Origin: Endozoicomonas sp. OPT23
GTDB lineage: Bacteria > Pseudomonadota > Gammaproteobacteria > Pseudomonadales > Endozoicomonadaceae
Length of the DNA stretch: 64,000 bases
NCBI RefSeq assembly: GCF_009653635.1
Contig: NZ_PPFD01000010.1
Coordinates: 1-64,000, forward strand
Direction of reading: 5' to 3'
Position 1 is the first letter of the stretch, and each line of letters starts with the position of its first letter. Below, piece by piece: positions 1-9,367 of this stretch. Below the pieces are notes generated by a model, which worked only from the letters and a program-made list of their open reading frames with translations, did no database searches and was not told the origin of the DNA. The position numbers were made by a program, and so were the translations under genes.

Positions 1-16
1 GCGAAGAACTTTTCTT

Positions 17-59
17 GGTCAGCGGCGGCGCATTCTACCGTGTCAGCCGTTGTTGTCAA
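17..59 (-). promoter_or_regulatory. Strong sigma70 promoter of rRNA P1 type, reading out of the window
   Basis: Read on the minus strand, TTGACA (59-54) is followed by a 16-bp spacer and TAGAAT (37-32). Then comes a GC-rich discriminator beginning GCGCCGCCGCTGACC, very like the TATAATGCGCCACCACTGAC of E. coli rrn P1 promoters. The 16-bp spacer and GCGCC discriminator are hallmarks of stringently controlled stable-RNA promoters. Transcription would leave the window at its left edge, so an rRNA or tRNA operon probably lies just outside. I see no gene in the remaining bases 60-226. Confidence 0.65.
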
Positions 60-226
60 TCGCTGTTTTCGTTCTCTTTATTAGGAGAGGAAAGAAGCAT
101 TTGATAACTGCCTAACTGGCTGCTCGTTAAGAGCGATGTGCCGTTGAGGTGGCGAACTATACGCAGTTAAGTGGGGTGTGCCAACCCTCGGTTAGCACTT
201 ATTTGGATCTTTCTTTAATAAGGCGA

Positions 227-1213
227 TCAGGCTCTGCTGAAATCAAACGCGAGTACATCAGATATGTTTCGTGTTCCCAATATCAACATTAATAATCGAT
301 CTATTCCCATGGCCACACCAGCGCAGTCCGGCATCCCCTGCTTCAGGGCATTCACCATTCGCTGATCATGGGGGTAGTCCTTTCTGTTCAACTCTTTCCT
401 TTTATCTCTTTCCTGCTCAAATCTGACTTGCTGCTCATCGCCATCCGTTAGCTCGTGGTATCCATTTGCCAGCTCAACACCATTTATAAAGAGTTCGAAT
501 CTGGCAGCTACCTTTTCACATTCTTTATTAGTATGCAGTTTCGCCAGTGCCGACATGCTGGCCGGATAGTCGTAAACAAACACACCATTAAGCTGGCTGT
601 TTCCTTTTATACCCAGATTTGGCTCAACCACTGTTGAAAACAACAGATCGAGACAGTCATTCTTTTCCAGATCGCAAAGGTGCCTATCAACATGCTGCTG
701 AACCAGCTCGTTAAGTTGCTGGATTGTAGCTTGATGAGGGTTAACACCAAGATAATGAATAAACACTTCTCTATAACTGAATCTGCTCTGCTCAGAGAAG
801 TCAGTTACTCTTGCTAGCAGGTTACTGAGGTCGCTCATTAACTGCTGTTGATCCATACCAAGTCGGTAATACTCAAGCATGGTGAATTCAGGGTTATGCC
901 GCCCTCCCGCTTCTCCGTTCCGAAATACTTTTCCAAGAGAGTAGATATCACCACTTCCTGAAGACAGCAGCCTTTTCATGGGGAATTCAGGTGAGGTCTG
1001 AAGGTAATAATCAGCTGGCAGTCCACCATCTGGCAGAAATTCGGCCTTGAAGCTTTCTATATGTAGATCAACAGTCGCCGCAGCAGATAATAGAGGGGTT
1101 TCAATCTCAAGAACGCACTGCTCGTCAAAATATTGGCGGATTGATCGATACAGATCAGCACGCCTTTTCAGGTTCATCAGATCAGCCGAAGGCATCCAGT
1201 CGTCAACTTGCAT
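227..1213 (-). CDS. epmA: EF-P--(R)-beta-lysine ligase EpmA (PoxA/GenX/YjeA)
   Basis: This is a paralogue of the class II lysyl-tRNA synthetase catalytic domain without the anticodon-binding domain. It activates (R)-beta-lysine and joins it to Lys34 of elongation factor P. The protein (328 aa) shows class II synthetase motifs: the TSPEFPMKRLL stretch, the FRNGEAGGRHNPEFTMLEYYR motif-2 region, and a C-terminal GVAMGIDRLLMLILG motif 3. An in-frame TTG lies 24 bases upstream, but the ATG at 1213 has a GGAG ten bases before it and matches the family N-terminus, so I take it as the start. efp and epmB, encoding its target and its substrate supplier, lie within 2.5 kb. Confidence 0.95.
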   Translation of the reverse strand: MQVDDWMPSADLMNLKRRADLYRSIRQYFDEQCVLEIETPLLSAAATVDLHIESFKAEFLPDGGLPADYYLQTSPEFPMKRLLSSGSGDIYSLGKVFRNGEAGGRHNPEFTMLEYYRLGMDQQQLMSDLSNLLARVTDFSEQSRFSYREVFIHYLGVNPHQATIQQLNELVQQHVDRHLCDLEKNDCLDLLFSTVVEPNLGIKGNSQLNGVFVYDYPASMSALAKLHTNKECEKVAARFELFINGVELANGYHELTDGDEQQVRFEQERDKRKELNRKDYPHDQRMVNALKQGMPDCAGVAMGIDRLLMLILGTRNISDVLAFDFSRA

Positions 1214-1296
1214 CTCGCTACAGCTCCAGACAGGCAATTATCAGAAAAGTAATTTCTATACTGGATGGTTAGAAGTCACTCCACAAGGAAGTCATC

Positions 1297-1935
1297 ATGA
1301 TGAGAGCCGTATTTGCCAGTTTTATTGCCTGCCTATTTTTGATATCCGACTCTGCCGAAGCCTGTCATGAGAGAGGTCACAAAGGGCACCATAAGGGGCA
1401 TCATAAAGGTCATCATGGCTGCCAAGGCCGCCATCACGGGCCTCCACCGCACCACAAAAACACTTGCACTATTCCAGACAATATTTATCGGTCTCAGCCA
1501 TTTCAATTTGGTGATGAGTCCCACATATTCTCTGTCTATATGCTGCATGGCAGGCCTGCCTTCCACCTGTCAGCCTTAAGAGATCTGTCGAATGTCAGTG
1601 ATGACAGAGAGTTTTATGCGCGTCCAGGACCAGGGCATAGAAAGGGTCGGCTTCATGGTGGCCACCCACCTCCTCACCATAACTGGAACCACCCACCTCA
1701 GGATGGGTTCGAATTTTCGCCACCTCCAAGACCAAAACCTGCCTGCGATGGAAGTAACATTTCATTTAAGTGGGGCGGCGAAGCAGGAAAGAGCGTTCCC
1801 GCTTTCTTTAAAGGGCAAGCTGAGATGGCCTATATAGATGGTTCTATTGTTGGTTACACGGCTCTGACAACAGATCGATCAACTTCTGTTCCAATACAGA
1901 TCACCTTAACGCCAGTATTTCCGATGGGGCAGTAA
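1297..1935 (+). CDS. Secreted histidine-rich protein, function unknown
   Basis: I do not recognise a family. The 212-aa product starts with a Sec-type signal peptide (hydrophobic residues about 3-17, then DSAEAC). A run of HKGHH units and a Gly/Pro/His segment follow (about residues 24-55), with a second His/Pro-rich stretch near 105-150. His clusters of this kind commonly bind Zn, Cu or Ni, so periplasmic metal binding or buffering is a reasonable inference. The C-terminal 60 residues are less biased and may fold. The gene lies alone on the plus strand between epmA and efp and ends in a shared terminator. The His-rich tract may be repeat-expanded. Confidence 0.7.
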   Translation: MMRAVFASFIACLFLISDSAEACHERGHKGHHKGHHKGHHGCQGRHHGPPPHHKNTCTIPDNIYRSQPFQFGDESHIFSVYMLHGRPAFHLSALRDLSNVSDDREFYARPGPGHRKGRLHGGHPPPHHNWNHPPQDGFEFSPPPRPKPACDGSNISFKWGGEAGKSVPAFFKGQAEMAYIDGSIVGYTALTTDRSTSVPIQITLTPVFPMGQ

Positions 1936-1936
1936 T

Positions 1937-1966
1937 AAAAAAGGGCTGCACGCTGGCAGCCCTTTT
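1937..1966. terminator. Bidirectional intrinsic terminator
   Basis: GGGCTGC and GCAGCCC form a 7-bp perfect stem with a 6-base loop. It is flanked by A6 on the left and T4 on the right, so it can end both the His-rich gene (+) and efp (-), which converge here. Confidence 0.85.
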
Positions 1967-1984
1967 CGATCATCAAAGCAAAGC

Positions 1985-2554
1985 TTACTTCACTCGACCC
2001 ACATACTCAGCAGTACGGGTATCAATCTTCAGCATTTCACCTTCAACAATAAACAGTGGCACTTTAACTGAAGCACCCGTGCTTAGTTTGGCTGGCTTGG
2101 AGCCGCCCTGAGCAGTATCACCTTTCAAACCAGGATCGGTTTCAACAACCTGCAGTTCTACAAAGTTAGGTGCAGAGACAGACAATGGGTTGCCATTATA
2201 AAGAGTCACTGTGTACTCTCCCTGCTCTTTCAACCAGTTGATAGTATCTCCAACGGCCTCTTTTGAAGCGGCATGCTGCTCAAAAGAGCCATCTGTCATC
2301 ATGAAATGCCAGAATTCACCGTCGGTATAGAGGTACTCCATGTCATAATCCATGACATCAGCTGCTTCAAGGCTTTCACCGGACTTGAAAGTACGTTCCC
2401 AGACACGGCCATTCATCAGGTTACGGAATTTGACGCGGTTAAAGGCCTGACCTTTACCTGGCTTAACAAATTCATTTTCGATAATGGCGCAGGGATCTCC
2501 CTCCAGCATTAATTTCAGACCTGAACGGAACTCGTTGGTGCTATAACTAGCCAT
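1985..2554 (-). CDS. efp: Translation elongation factor P
   Basis: EF-P (189 aa, the usual length) binds between the P and E sites and relieves ribosome stalling at polyproline. The N-terminal KOW-like domain carries the loop KPGKGQAF with Lys34, the residue beta-lysylated by EpmA. The C-terminal OB domains end in the family signature around [14 protein letters not shown]. It is transcribed divergently from epmB across only 84 bp, so factor and modification enzyme probably share a control region. Confidence 0.98.
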   Translation of the reverse strand: MASYSTNEFRSGLKLMLEGDPCAIIENEFVKPGKGQAFNRVKFRNLMNGRVWERTFKSGESLEAADVMDYDMEYLYTDGEFWHFMMTDGSFEQHAASKEAVGDTINWLKEQGEYTVTLYNGNPLSVSAPNFVELQVVETDPGLKGDTAQGGSKPAKLSTGASVKVPLFIVEGEMLKIDTRTAEYVGRVK

Positions 2555-2638
2555 CAGACATTACCAGCAAAAATGTAAACCTCTATGATAACCTGATCCG
2601 CTTCCGGTGTGCAGACTGACAATTCAATTGACTGACCA

Positions 2639-3649
2639 ATGACGAACCAAATAGCTTCAGATATAAATTCAAAAACCTGGCAGGAGCAGCTGTCAACAGC
2701 TGTCAGCCACCCTTCCGAGTTACTGGCTATTCTTGATCTGCCGGGGGGACTTCTGGCTGGCGCTCTTAAAGGCGACGCTGAATTTAAAACTCGCGTTCCT
2801 TATGCCTATATATCCCGTATGGAATCCGGTAACCCAAACGACCCTTTATTAAAACAGGTCTTGCCGGTTGATGATGAAACGCTGGATGTATCCGGTTTCA
2901 CCATGGATCCACTTTCCGAACAGGACAGTAACCCTTCTAATGGCGTGATTCATAAATACAAAGGGCGCCTGCTGCTGATTGTCAGTGGTGCCTGCGCCAT
3001 TAACTGCCGTTTCTGTTTCAGAAGACACTTCCCTTATGGTGACAACCAGCTCGCTGGCGAAAGCTTTCAACAAGCCATCGACTATATAAAGAAGCAAGAA
3101 GATATCCATGAAGTGATTCTCAGCGGCGGAGACCCTCTGGCAGCGTCAGATAAACGTCTGAAAAAGCTTGTTGAAGCTCTAGCTGAAATAGAACATCTGA
3201 AAACCATTCGGATTCATACACGGCTTCCTATTGTGATTCCTGACAGAGTCACTGCTGAAATGCTGAACTGGTTAACTGGCACACGACTGAAGCCGGTTAT
3301 AGTTGTGCATACAAATCATGCCAGCGAAATAGATAACAACGTCGCTTCTGCTTTAAGAAAGTTAAAGCGGTCCGGTGTCACGCTGTTGAACCAGACTGTG
3401 TTACTGAAAGGAATTAATGACAGCGCAGATGCTCTGGCCAACCTCAGCCACAAACTGTTTCAGGCTGACGTTTTACCTTATTACCTTCACCTTCTGGACA
3501 AGGTAAAGGGCGCCGCTCATTTTGATATTAGTGAGCAAAAGGCACAGAACATTGTGAGAGAGCTGATGGCACAATGCCCTGGGTACCTCGTACCCAAGTT
3601 AGTAAGGGAAATTGCCGGAGAACCTGGAAAAACGTCAATATCAGTTTGA
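2639..3649 (+). CDS. epmB: EF-P lysine 2,3-aminomutase EpmB (YjeK)
   Basis: This radical SAM and PLP enzyme converts (S)-alpha-lysine to (R)-beta-lysine for EpmA. The 336-aa protein has the cluster-binding motif CAINCRFCFRR (CxxxCxxC), followed by SGGDPL, the SAM-binding GGDP element typical of the aminomutase family. The long C-terminal extension of the clostridial catabolic KamA is absent, as expected for EpmB. It is divergent from efp, and no epmC hydroxylase gene is seen in the window. Confidence 0.96.
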   Translation: MTNQIASDINSKTWQEQLSTAVSHPSELLAILDLPGGLLAGALKGDAEFKTRVPYAYISRMESGNPNDPLLKQVLPVDDETLDVSGFTMDPLSEQDSNPSNGVIHKYKGRLLLIVSGACAINCRFCFRRHFPYGDNQLAGESFQQAIDYIKKQEDIHEVILSGGDPLAASDKRLKKLVEALAEIEHLKTIRIHTRLPIVIPDRVTAEMLNWLTGTRLKPVIVVHTNHASEIDNNVASALRKLKRSGVTLLNQTVLLKGINDSADALANLSHKLFQADVLPYYLHLLDKVKGAAHFDISEQKAQNIVRELMAQCPGYLVPKLVREIAGEPGKTSISV

Positions 3650-3679
3650 TTTTAATGGGGCGCGAAGCGTCCCTTGCTT

Positions 3680-5323
3680 TCAGGACAACAGTCCGGATTG
3701 AGCATGGTACTGAAACTGGCTGAATCCTGGTGAACTGGACACACATTCGAGAAGTTGCCCCTTTCTGACCTTGTCATCGTAGAGAAGTACAAACCTTAAG
3801 CCTCCGCGGAAAGTTTCTCTGGGTGTGATCAATGTCGGCTCACTGTTTACAGCAGGAACTTTCGGCACCAAAAACGCGTGTTGATACTCCCGCTCATTTC
3901 CACCCTTCTTTCTGGGTACAATAACGCAAGGCTTGGAACCGGAAGCTAACAACTCCAATCCCATTTCAAGGTTTCTTACCCCTTTTACCTGAGTCCATCG
4001 AACGGTTGCCAGCATCCAGTCCTTTCGGCCTTTTTCTCGCACTGCAACCAGCTCCCCCGAACGCAGCTGGTTCTGGGTCAATACGGGTGCACTGAGGCAG
4101 TAGCCACCAGCACAGGTATTGACGATATTGCATACATAGATCGGGTGATGCTGCTTGATAACTTTTTTCTTTCTTGGCACAGCAAACTCTATCGGCATAT
4201 CTGCCATAAGAGCACTACTGCTATTACCCACACCATGAGCCATTGACCAGACATCGTGTTTATCCGGTGAAAATTGATCCATCTCATCGGCAGGATCAGC
4301 AACCTCTGCCAGATAGTTTTCAAGACTCTGTTCGCCATTCAAATGGTAAAAAACAGCTTCAAAGCCAACACAGATTTCAATCCCCCCTGCAGCAGGAACT
4401 CTCCGGTGCTTACGTCCTGTGGACAGGTTCCAGGCTTCAACGAGATGCTTCAAAATTCTATCGGGTAAAGAGATACTGCGCTTATCACTTGGAATGGCTG
4501 CTAACTTTTTAATCTTGTCGTATAAAAAGGAAGCATCCAGTACAAGAAGGTGCCTGTCGTCTTCAGTATTAAACGAGTTTGTGAAAGACAGGCCAACATC
4601 CGAATCCAGGTCAGTGATAAAGCAAGAGCTATGATTTTCCATAGCGACTAACTGAATATGCTGTACCCAGTGAGCAAGCGCTCTATTAATCAACCGTATA
4701 TCCTGATAACTGAGTTGATTATGTCGTGAACGACTGAGCAACAAAGACCGCTTATAAATCTCTTCTATCGACAGGATCTTGTCTCTGGAAACCGTTTTGT
4801 CTTCCAGTTTAAAACCCTCAATCTTCAGGGCTTTAGCCTGTTTGTATTGCAGGTGAACTTCATGCCACAGGCTTTCCGGAACAGGCTGGTGACGGGTATA
4901 ACAAAGCATTAGCAAGGTAGTGCTATCGGCCATAGCACGATGCAAGGCTTTTGCAGGCAATGCCTTGTCCTGCTCTGGCTGTTCTTTTGCCGATTTAACA
5001 ATAGCCTTGTTGACCATTTGCAGGCTCATTAATGCCCGCTGAGTCTGCTCAAATACCAGATACTGTTCTTCAGTCAGTATGTCTATGACATTAAGCCTGC
5101 GAGTCAATAAGGTATAAGATACCGCTCGGAATTTTTCTACCAGAGACCAGCGTTTTTCAGCATTAAGATCTATCCAGACAAGCTCATCAAGAGCGTCACA
5201 GAGATAATTGAGAGCAGCAAGAAAATCGATTTTAAGAAGTCTGGTCAACCAACCTCGAAGTTCTGATTCTGTTGCAGTACTAAAATTCAGGGGTTCCACT
5301 TCTTTATATTCAGATTGCTGCAT
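3680..5323 (-). CDS. PilZ-like protein of the FimX-linked family (paralogue 1)
   Basis: A 547-aa soluble protein with no signal peptide. About 330 N-terminal residues are helical, and a C-terminal beta-rich region follows from about residue 385. That region has a basic PRKKK stretch and then NTCAGGYC (about 402-409), which resembles the R...[DN]xSxxG signature of PilZ c-di-GMP-binding domains with Cys in place of the Ser. It is a clear paralogue of the 543-aa protein at 5631: both share an ALxRxM element, an IxxIxDVYKRxLLLS-type helix, LINxALxxWVxHxxL, and FIxDLxSDxGLxF. As I recall, a gene of this type sits beside fimX in Pseudomonas, so a c-di-GMP or type IV pilus role is likely but not shown. 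Confidence 0.6.
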   Translation of the reverse strand: MQQSEYKEVEPLNFSTATESELRGWLTRLLKIDFLAALNYLCDALDELVWIDLNAEKRWSLVEKFRAVSYTLLTRRLNVIDILTEEQYLVFEQTQRALMSLQMVNKAIVKSAKEQPEQDKALPAKALHRAMADSTTLLMLCYTRHQPVPESLWHEVHLQYKQAKALKIEGFKLEDKTVSRDKILSIEEIYKRSLLLSRSRHNQLSYQDIRLINRALAHWVQHIQLVAMENHSSCFITDLDSDVGLSFTNSFNTEDDRHLLVLDASFLYDKIKKLAAIPSDKRSISLPDRILKHLVEAWNLSTGRKHRRVPAAGGIEICVGFEAVFYHLNGEQSLENYLAEVADPADEMDQFSPDKHDVWSMAHGVGNSSSALMADMPIEFAVPRKKKVIKQHHPIYVCNIVNTCAGGYCLSAPVLTQNQLRSGELVAVREKGRKDWMLATVRWTQVKGVRNLEMGLELLASGSKPCVIVPRKKGGNEREYQHAFLVPKVPAVNSEPTLITPRETFRGGLRFVLLYDDKVRKGQLLECVSSSPGFSQFQYHAQSGLLS

Positions 5324-5630
5324 TATTCTCTGCCCCCTGTCATTTCAGTTATCTAAACACCATTAGAACAACTGTCTGACATTTCGAAAATACGTAGTAA
5401 GTGAGTCGCTACTATGGTTTTTCATGTGACCCACTTCACAAAACCACTAATTTTATGGAGTACTCTTAGCTCCTTACTTAAGCTATAAACGGCATAAAAC
5501 AGTAATAAATTAAATAAATCAGCAAAAGACGTGGTCTGGATTATTTACGACGGCCGTCATAAACTGACTAGCGACTTAAAAGGTAAAACAAGTCAAACAC
5601 CTTTAAGGGTTATGTATTCAGGAAGATAAC
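5324..5630. promoter_or_regulatory. Divergent control region between the two PilZ-like paralogues
   Basis: This AT-rich 307-bp spacer separates the start codons of the two paralogues, so it must hold both promoters. It has one 10-bp palindrome, GACGGCCGTC, near 5549-5558. I see no coding potential and no convincing single -35/-10 pair. Confidence 0.45.
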
Positions 5631-7262
5631 ATGAACTCGCAGATTGAAAGGATTCAACTGCAGCCGCCTGAACCGACACTGGATAGCTTGTCATTCTGTC
5701 AAAGCACCCCAGAAAGTGTCAGGGACTGGTTGAATCAGCAAACCAAGCGAAATCAACACTGTTTTAACCAGCTTCATAGTGCTCTGGTTGAAATTTCACA
5801 ACTCAAGACATCTTCAGTGAACCGGTGGGAGCTGATAGAGCTGCTTCGCTCTGAAGTTTATCTGCTAATCAATAGCATCTTGCTCGAATGTAAGTGTCAG
5901 CAAGAAAATTCGGATTGTATCAATCAGCCCATTCGACTGCTAAGAGCTCTGGCTGACTGCTATAAAGCTGTCCTCAGTGAGGTTTCGAACACATCTATTC
6001 AGGTAACAACAGACGCACTGCCTGCATCACTTCATCGCTGTATGACAGAGCTTGCTCAAATACTCTACCTGACCCCTGTTACAGCTCATACCAAGGGATT
6101 ATGGCGTGAAATGCATCAGCTGTTTCAACTGGCTGTCAAAAATGATGTCACTCGCTACACATTGTCTGATAGCACGGTAATCAAGACTCGTCAGCTGTCC
6201 ATCGTTGATGTATACAAAAGGGCTTTGCTGCTGAGTAAGACAGAGAGCTTTTCTTTTCAGGAAATCAAGCTGATCAATAAGGCTCTTTGTCTGTGGGTTC
6301 CACACACACGACTGACGTCTTCCGATAAAAGTAACAGTTATTTTATTGTTGACCTGAATTCAGACTCGGGCCTTCAGTTTAATCACCCTTCGAGACATTC
6401 AAAAACTGGTCTCCAACTGTCTTTGGATGTACGTGTACTGATAGCACATCTCAGAAAACTAAAGACAAGTTCAGCACAACAACAAAGCTCTGTACTACCA
6501 CCTAAGCTCATTAGCCTTCTACTAAAAAAATGGGGGGTCACTTCACAACGTACATTCAAACGTTACCCCAATAGCATTAACTGTCAGATACATCTGGGTT
6601 TTGAGGCTATTTATCAGGCTTTATCGAAAGCCAGTAAACGTACTGAGGCTACATCTGTGGCTGCGTCTCTGGATAATTCTCAGGCAGATTCAGAAGATAT
6701 ATGGTCATCCGCTTACGATGCAGCCCCTGCCAGCAGTATCGGGAATGCTAACCCTGATAGCATAGAATTCAAGTTTTCTGGTCTTTACTCTCGTAAAGAG
6801 CTCCACCCTCTACAAGCCAAAACGGTAAACAGTTCTGCAAACGGCTACTGCCTTATAATGGATGTAAATGATTCAGACATGTCCAAACCTGGAACTCTTA
6901 TTATCATTCAGGAAGAACGGCAACAGCGCTGGTTGCTTGGTTTTATCAGGTGGAAAAAATCAGCACAAAACAAGCTTATTATGGGTGTAGAGCTTACTTC
7001 CGCTGAAGTAAGCCCCTGTCAAATCAGTCCGGTGACGAAAGTATCCTCTGAGCTGAGTTTCAGTCCGGCTATTCTGGCCTCTCCAGCGGATAAGCCTTCG
7101 CCAGTGCTTTTCTGCAATGAAGTTTTACAGAATGGCATGAAGTTTTTTATCAGGAACAAAAACGAGACTCAGCGAGGGGTAACAAAAGAAGTCTTCCGGC
7201 ATAACTCAAAAGTGTCGATGATTAACTTCAGGTTACTGGAAGAGCCTGTTTTGAGTTTGTAG
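5631..7262 (+). CDS. PilZ-like protein of the FimX-linked family (paralogue 2)
   Basis: This 543-aa soluble protein is homologous over its whole length to the divergently transcribed 547-aa protein. Its C-terminal domain keeps a better PilZ signature, NSSANG (about residues 400-405, [DN]xSxxG), with basic residues upstream (SRKEL). Binding of c-di-GMP is plausible here even if lost in the partner. It ends 83 bp before the fimX-like gene on the same strand and may be co-transcribed with it. The N-terminal helical part has no recognised domain. Confidence 0.6.
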   Translation: MNSQIERIQLQPPEPTLDSLSFCQSTPESVRDWLNQQTKRNQHCFNQLHSALVEISQLKTSSVNRWELIELLRSEVYLLINSILLECKCQQENSDCINQPIRLLRALADCYKAVLSEVSNTSIQVTTDALPASLHRCMTELAQILYLTPVTAHTKGLWREMHQLFQLAVKNDVTRYTLSDSTVIKTRQLSIVDVYKRALLLSKTESFSFQEIKLINKALCLWVPHTRLTSSDKSNSYFIVDLNSDSGLQFNHPSRHSKTGLQLSLDVRVLIAHLRKLKTSSAQQQSSVLPPKLISLLLKKWGVTSQRTFKRYPNSINCQIHLGFEAIYQALSKASKRTEATSVAASLDNSQADSEDIWSSAYDAAPASSIGNANPDSIEFKFSGLYSRKELHPLQAKTVNSSANGYCLIMDVNDSDMSKPGTLIIIQEERQQRWLLGFIRWKKSAQNKLIMGVELTSAEVSPCQISPVTKVSSELSFSPAILASPADKPSPVLFCNEVLQNGMKFFIRNKNETQRGVTKEVFRHNSKVSMINFRLLEEPVLSL

Positions 7263-7345
7263 TCAGTTTGATACATCAGGCAAAGAGTATAAGAACAAAC
7301 CTTGGTATTATTGTCCCATAATCCGAATACCTGAAGTGCCAATTC

Positions 7346-9355
7346 ATGAACAATACGACAAGGCCCGTTCGATTACTGACTCTGGAAAAGTCCAGAAATG
7401 ACGCTGAGCGATGGGTAAAGCTGTTCCGAGCAGCCGGAAAACCTGCCCGTGTACAACAGATCAACTCTGTTGAGGAACTGGAAGAAGCTCTGGTTACAGG
7501 CCTTTGGGACCTTCTTCTGAGCGTAGAAGAAACACCTATGGTTAGAGCGGATCAGGCCATAGCCTGCATCAAGCGACTCAAACTCGACGTTCCTGTCATC
7601 CTGTCAGTCGAAGAAAAAAATTCTGAAGTCGTCAAACATTGGCTGGATCTTGGTGCTGCAGACATTATTCACACTAATCATGAAGAACATATGCTGCATG
7701 CCATTCTTCGTGAGATCACGAGCCTGGGGTGTCGGGAGCAGATTCTTGGTCTGAAGAAAAACCTTCTAGACACCGAGCAACGCTGTCAGCTACTCATGGA
7801 TAATGCCAGTCACGCCATTGCCTACGTCCATGAAGGCATGCATATCGATGCCAACCAACCTTATCTGGAATTGTTCGGTTACAACGACCCTGATGACCTC
7901 GCAGGTATGCCATTGATTGACATGGTGACTTCTGGTGATCAACCGCTATTTAAGAGTTTGATCAAACACTTCAAGCCAGGACAGGAACAGCCTGCTGTTA
8001 ACTGCCAGCTGATAGATACCAGTGGTGACAGCTTCGAAGCGACAGTCATTCTGTCCGAAGCAGTTTTTGAGGATGAGCCTTGTGTTCAGGTCCTGGTAAA
8101 GGCTGCGGCACAACCAACCAATCTGTCATCTCCGTCAGAGAGCCTACCCACTCTTTCCCGTAATGAGTTTCTTGCTCAGCTGGAGTCGGGAGACCAGGCA
8201 CCAGAGATTCTGGCTTACCTGCAACTGGAAAACTACGACGAAATACGGAAGAACACAGGTATAGAGGGAAGCATCGCTGTTCAGGATACTCTTCTTGAAC
8301 TACTCGCTTCTCAGCTTACTGAAAGTCAGGTGGCACATTACGGTGATGAGGTTTACCTGATCGCTGTCAATCAGAATGAACTGGCCGCTTTAACGCCTTT
8401 ACTGGGGACTATTGATAAAGCTCTGATCAGCGCTGGTTCTCAAACCATTTATACGACAGCAAGTATCGGCCTGGCAGAGAAAAGTCAGGACGACAGTGAA
8501 AAGAACTTTCTGGAAAGGGCTCAATTTGCCTGTCAGCTTGCTATCGAGCATGGTGGCAACCGCATCGAAACTTTCTCTCAAAAGGCTATTGATGTTAAGA
8601 AGGCCAGTAACGGTGACATGCTGGCCTTGATTCGTCAGGCTCTTGAGAATGACAGTTTCAGGCTGACATTCCAGCCCGTTATCAGTGTTACCGGTGAAGG
8701 GTTAAATTACTACGAAGTACTGCTTCGCATGCTGGATCAAAACGGCAAGGAAATTCCAGCAGCCGAGTTTATTGCTTCAGCAGAAGAAAGCGACATGATG
8801 CCGTTTATCGATCGCTGGGTAGTTCGTAACGCTATCAAACAACTGGCGAAAAAGTTTCGCAAAGGCGACAACAGTCGAATGATGGTTCACATAAGTCAGG
8901 CGAGCCTTGAAGACAAGGCGTTTGCCGAACAGCTGGCCAGACTCTTAAGTGCTGCTGAATTGCCAGGGCACATGCTGACTCTACAGATGACGGAGCGCAT
9001 GGTTCAGCAACACCTGAAACAGGTCATAAAGTTTGTAGAACAACTTAAACCGCTTGGTTGCAAGTTTGCCATGGTTCAGTTCTCCGGTGAGCCCCGCTCA
9101 CTGAAGGTTCTGGAGCACTTGGATATCCCGTTCGTAAAACTGGACTCTTTGTTTACTGAAAAGCTGGAACGCAATGATGACTCTCAGTTGAAAAAGGTTT
9201 CCAACAATCTCAAGAAACTCAACAAAGTCATCATTATGCCAAAGGTTGAAAGCGCCCAGACACTCACCAGCATTTGGCAGATGGGCGTGGATTATGTTCA
9301 GGGTTACTATCTACAACCGCCTATGGAATCGATGACATACGATTTCAGCAGTTAA
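7346..9355 (+). CDS. fimX: FimX-like REC-PAS-GGDEF-EAL protein, probable c-di-GMP receptor
   Basis: In Pseudomonas FimX is a polar c-di-GMP receptor that drives type IV pilus assembly and twitching. The 669-aa order fits: receiver-like domain (about 7-125), PAS (about 145-255), GGDEF-like (about 285-410), EAL-like (about 430-665). Catalysis looks lost at several points. The receiver has SVEE where the phosphoacceptor Asp is expected, the GGDEF motif reads YGDEV, EAL reads EVL, and the usual DDFGTG metal-binding segment reads VQFSGEP. EVL is also what I recall for FimX. The adjacent PilZ-like gene and the serB neighbourhood support orthology. Pilus genes themselves are not in the window. Confidence 0.82.
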   Translation: MNNTTRPVRLLTLEKSRNDAERWVKLFRAAGKPARVQQINSVEELEEALVTGLWDLLLSVEETPMVRADQAIACIKRLKLDVPVILSVEEKNSEVVKHWLDLGAADIIHTNHEEHMLHAILREITSLGCREQILGLKKNLLDTEQRCQLLMDNASHAIAYVHEGMHIDANQPYLELFGYNDPDDLAGMPLIDMVTSGDQPLFKSLIKHFKPGQEQPAVNCQLIDTSGDSFEATVILSEAVFEDEPCVQVLVKAAAQPTNLSSPSESLPTLSRNEFLAQLESGDQAPEILAYLQLENYDEIRKNTGIEGSIAVQDTLLELLASQLTESQVAHYGDEVYLIAVNQNELAALTPLLGTIDKALISAGSQTIYTTASIGLAEKSQDDSEKNFLERAQFACQLAIEHGGNRIETFSQKAIDVKKASNGDMLALIRQALENDSFRLTFQPVISVTGEGLNYYEVLLRMLDQNGKEIPAAEFIASAEESDMMPFIDRWVVRNAIKQLAKKFRKGDNSRMMVHISQASLEDKAFAEQLARLLSAAELPGHMLTLQMTERMVQQHLKQVIKFVEQLKPLGCKFAMVQFSGEPRSLKVLEHLDIPFVKLDSLFTEKLERNDDSQLKKVSNNLKKLNKVIIMPKVESAQTLTSIWQMGVDYVQGYYLQPPMESMTYDFSS

Positions 9356-9367
9356 TAAGCACACAAG

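Noticed and set aside
1214-1237. Extension of epmA to a TTG start
   Set aside because: No ribosome site precedes the TTG, and the extra eight residues do not match the family; the ATG at 1213 has GGAG.
1384-1450. CRISPR-like or tandem DNA repeat in the His-rich gene
   Set aside because: The short repeating units are codons for Lys-Gly-His-His inside an open frame, without spacers.
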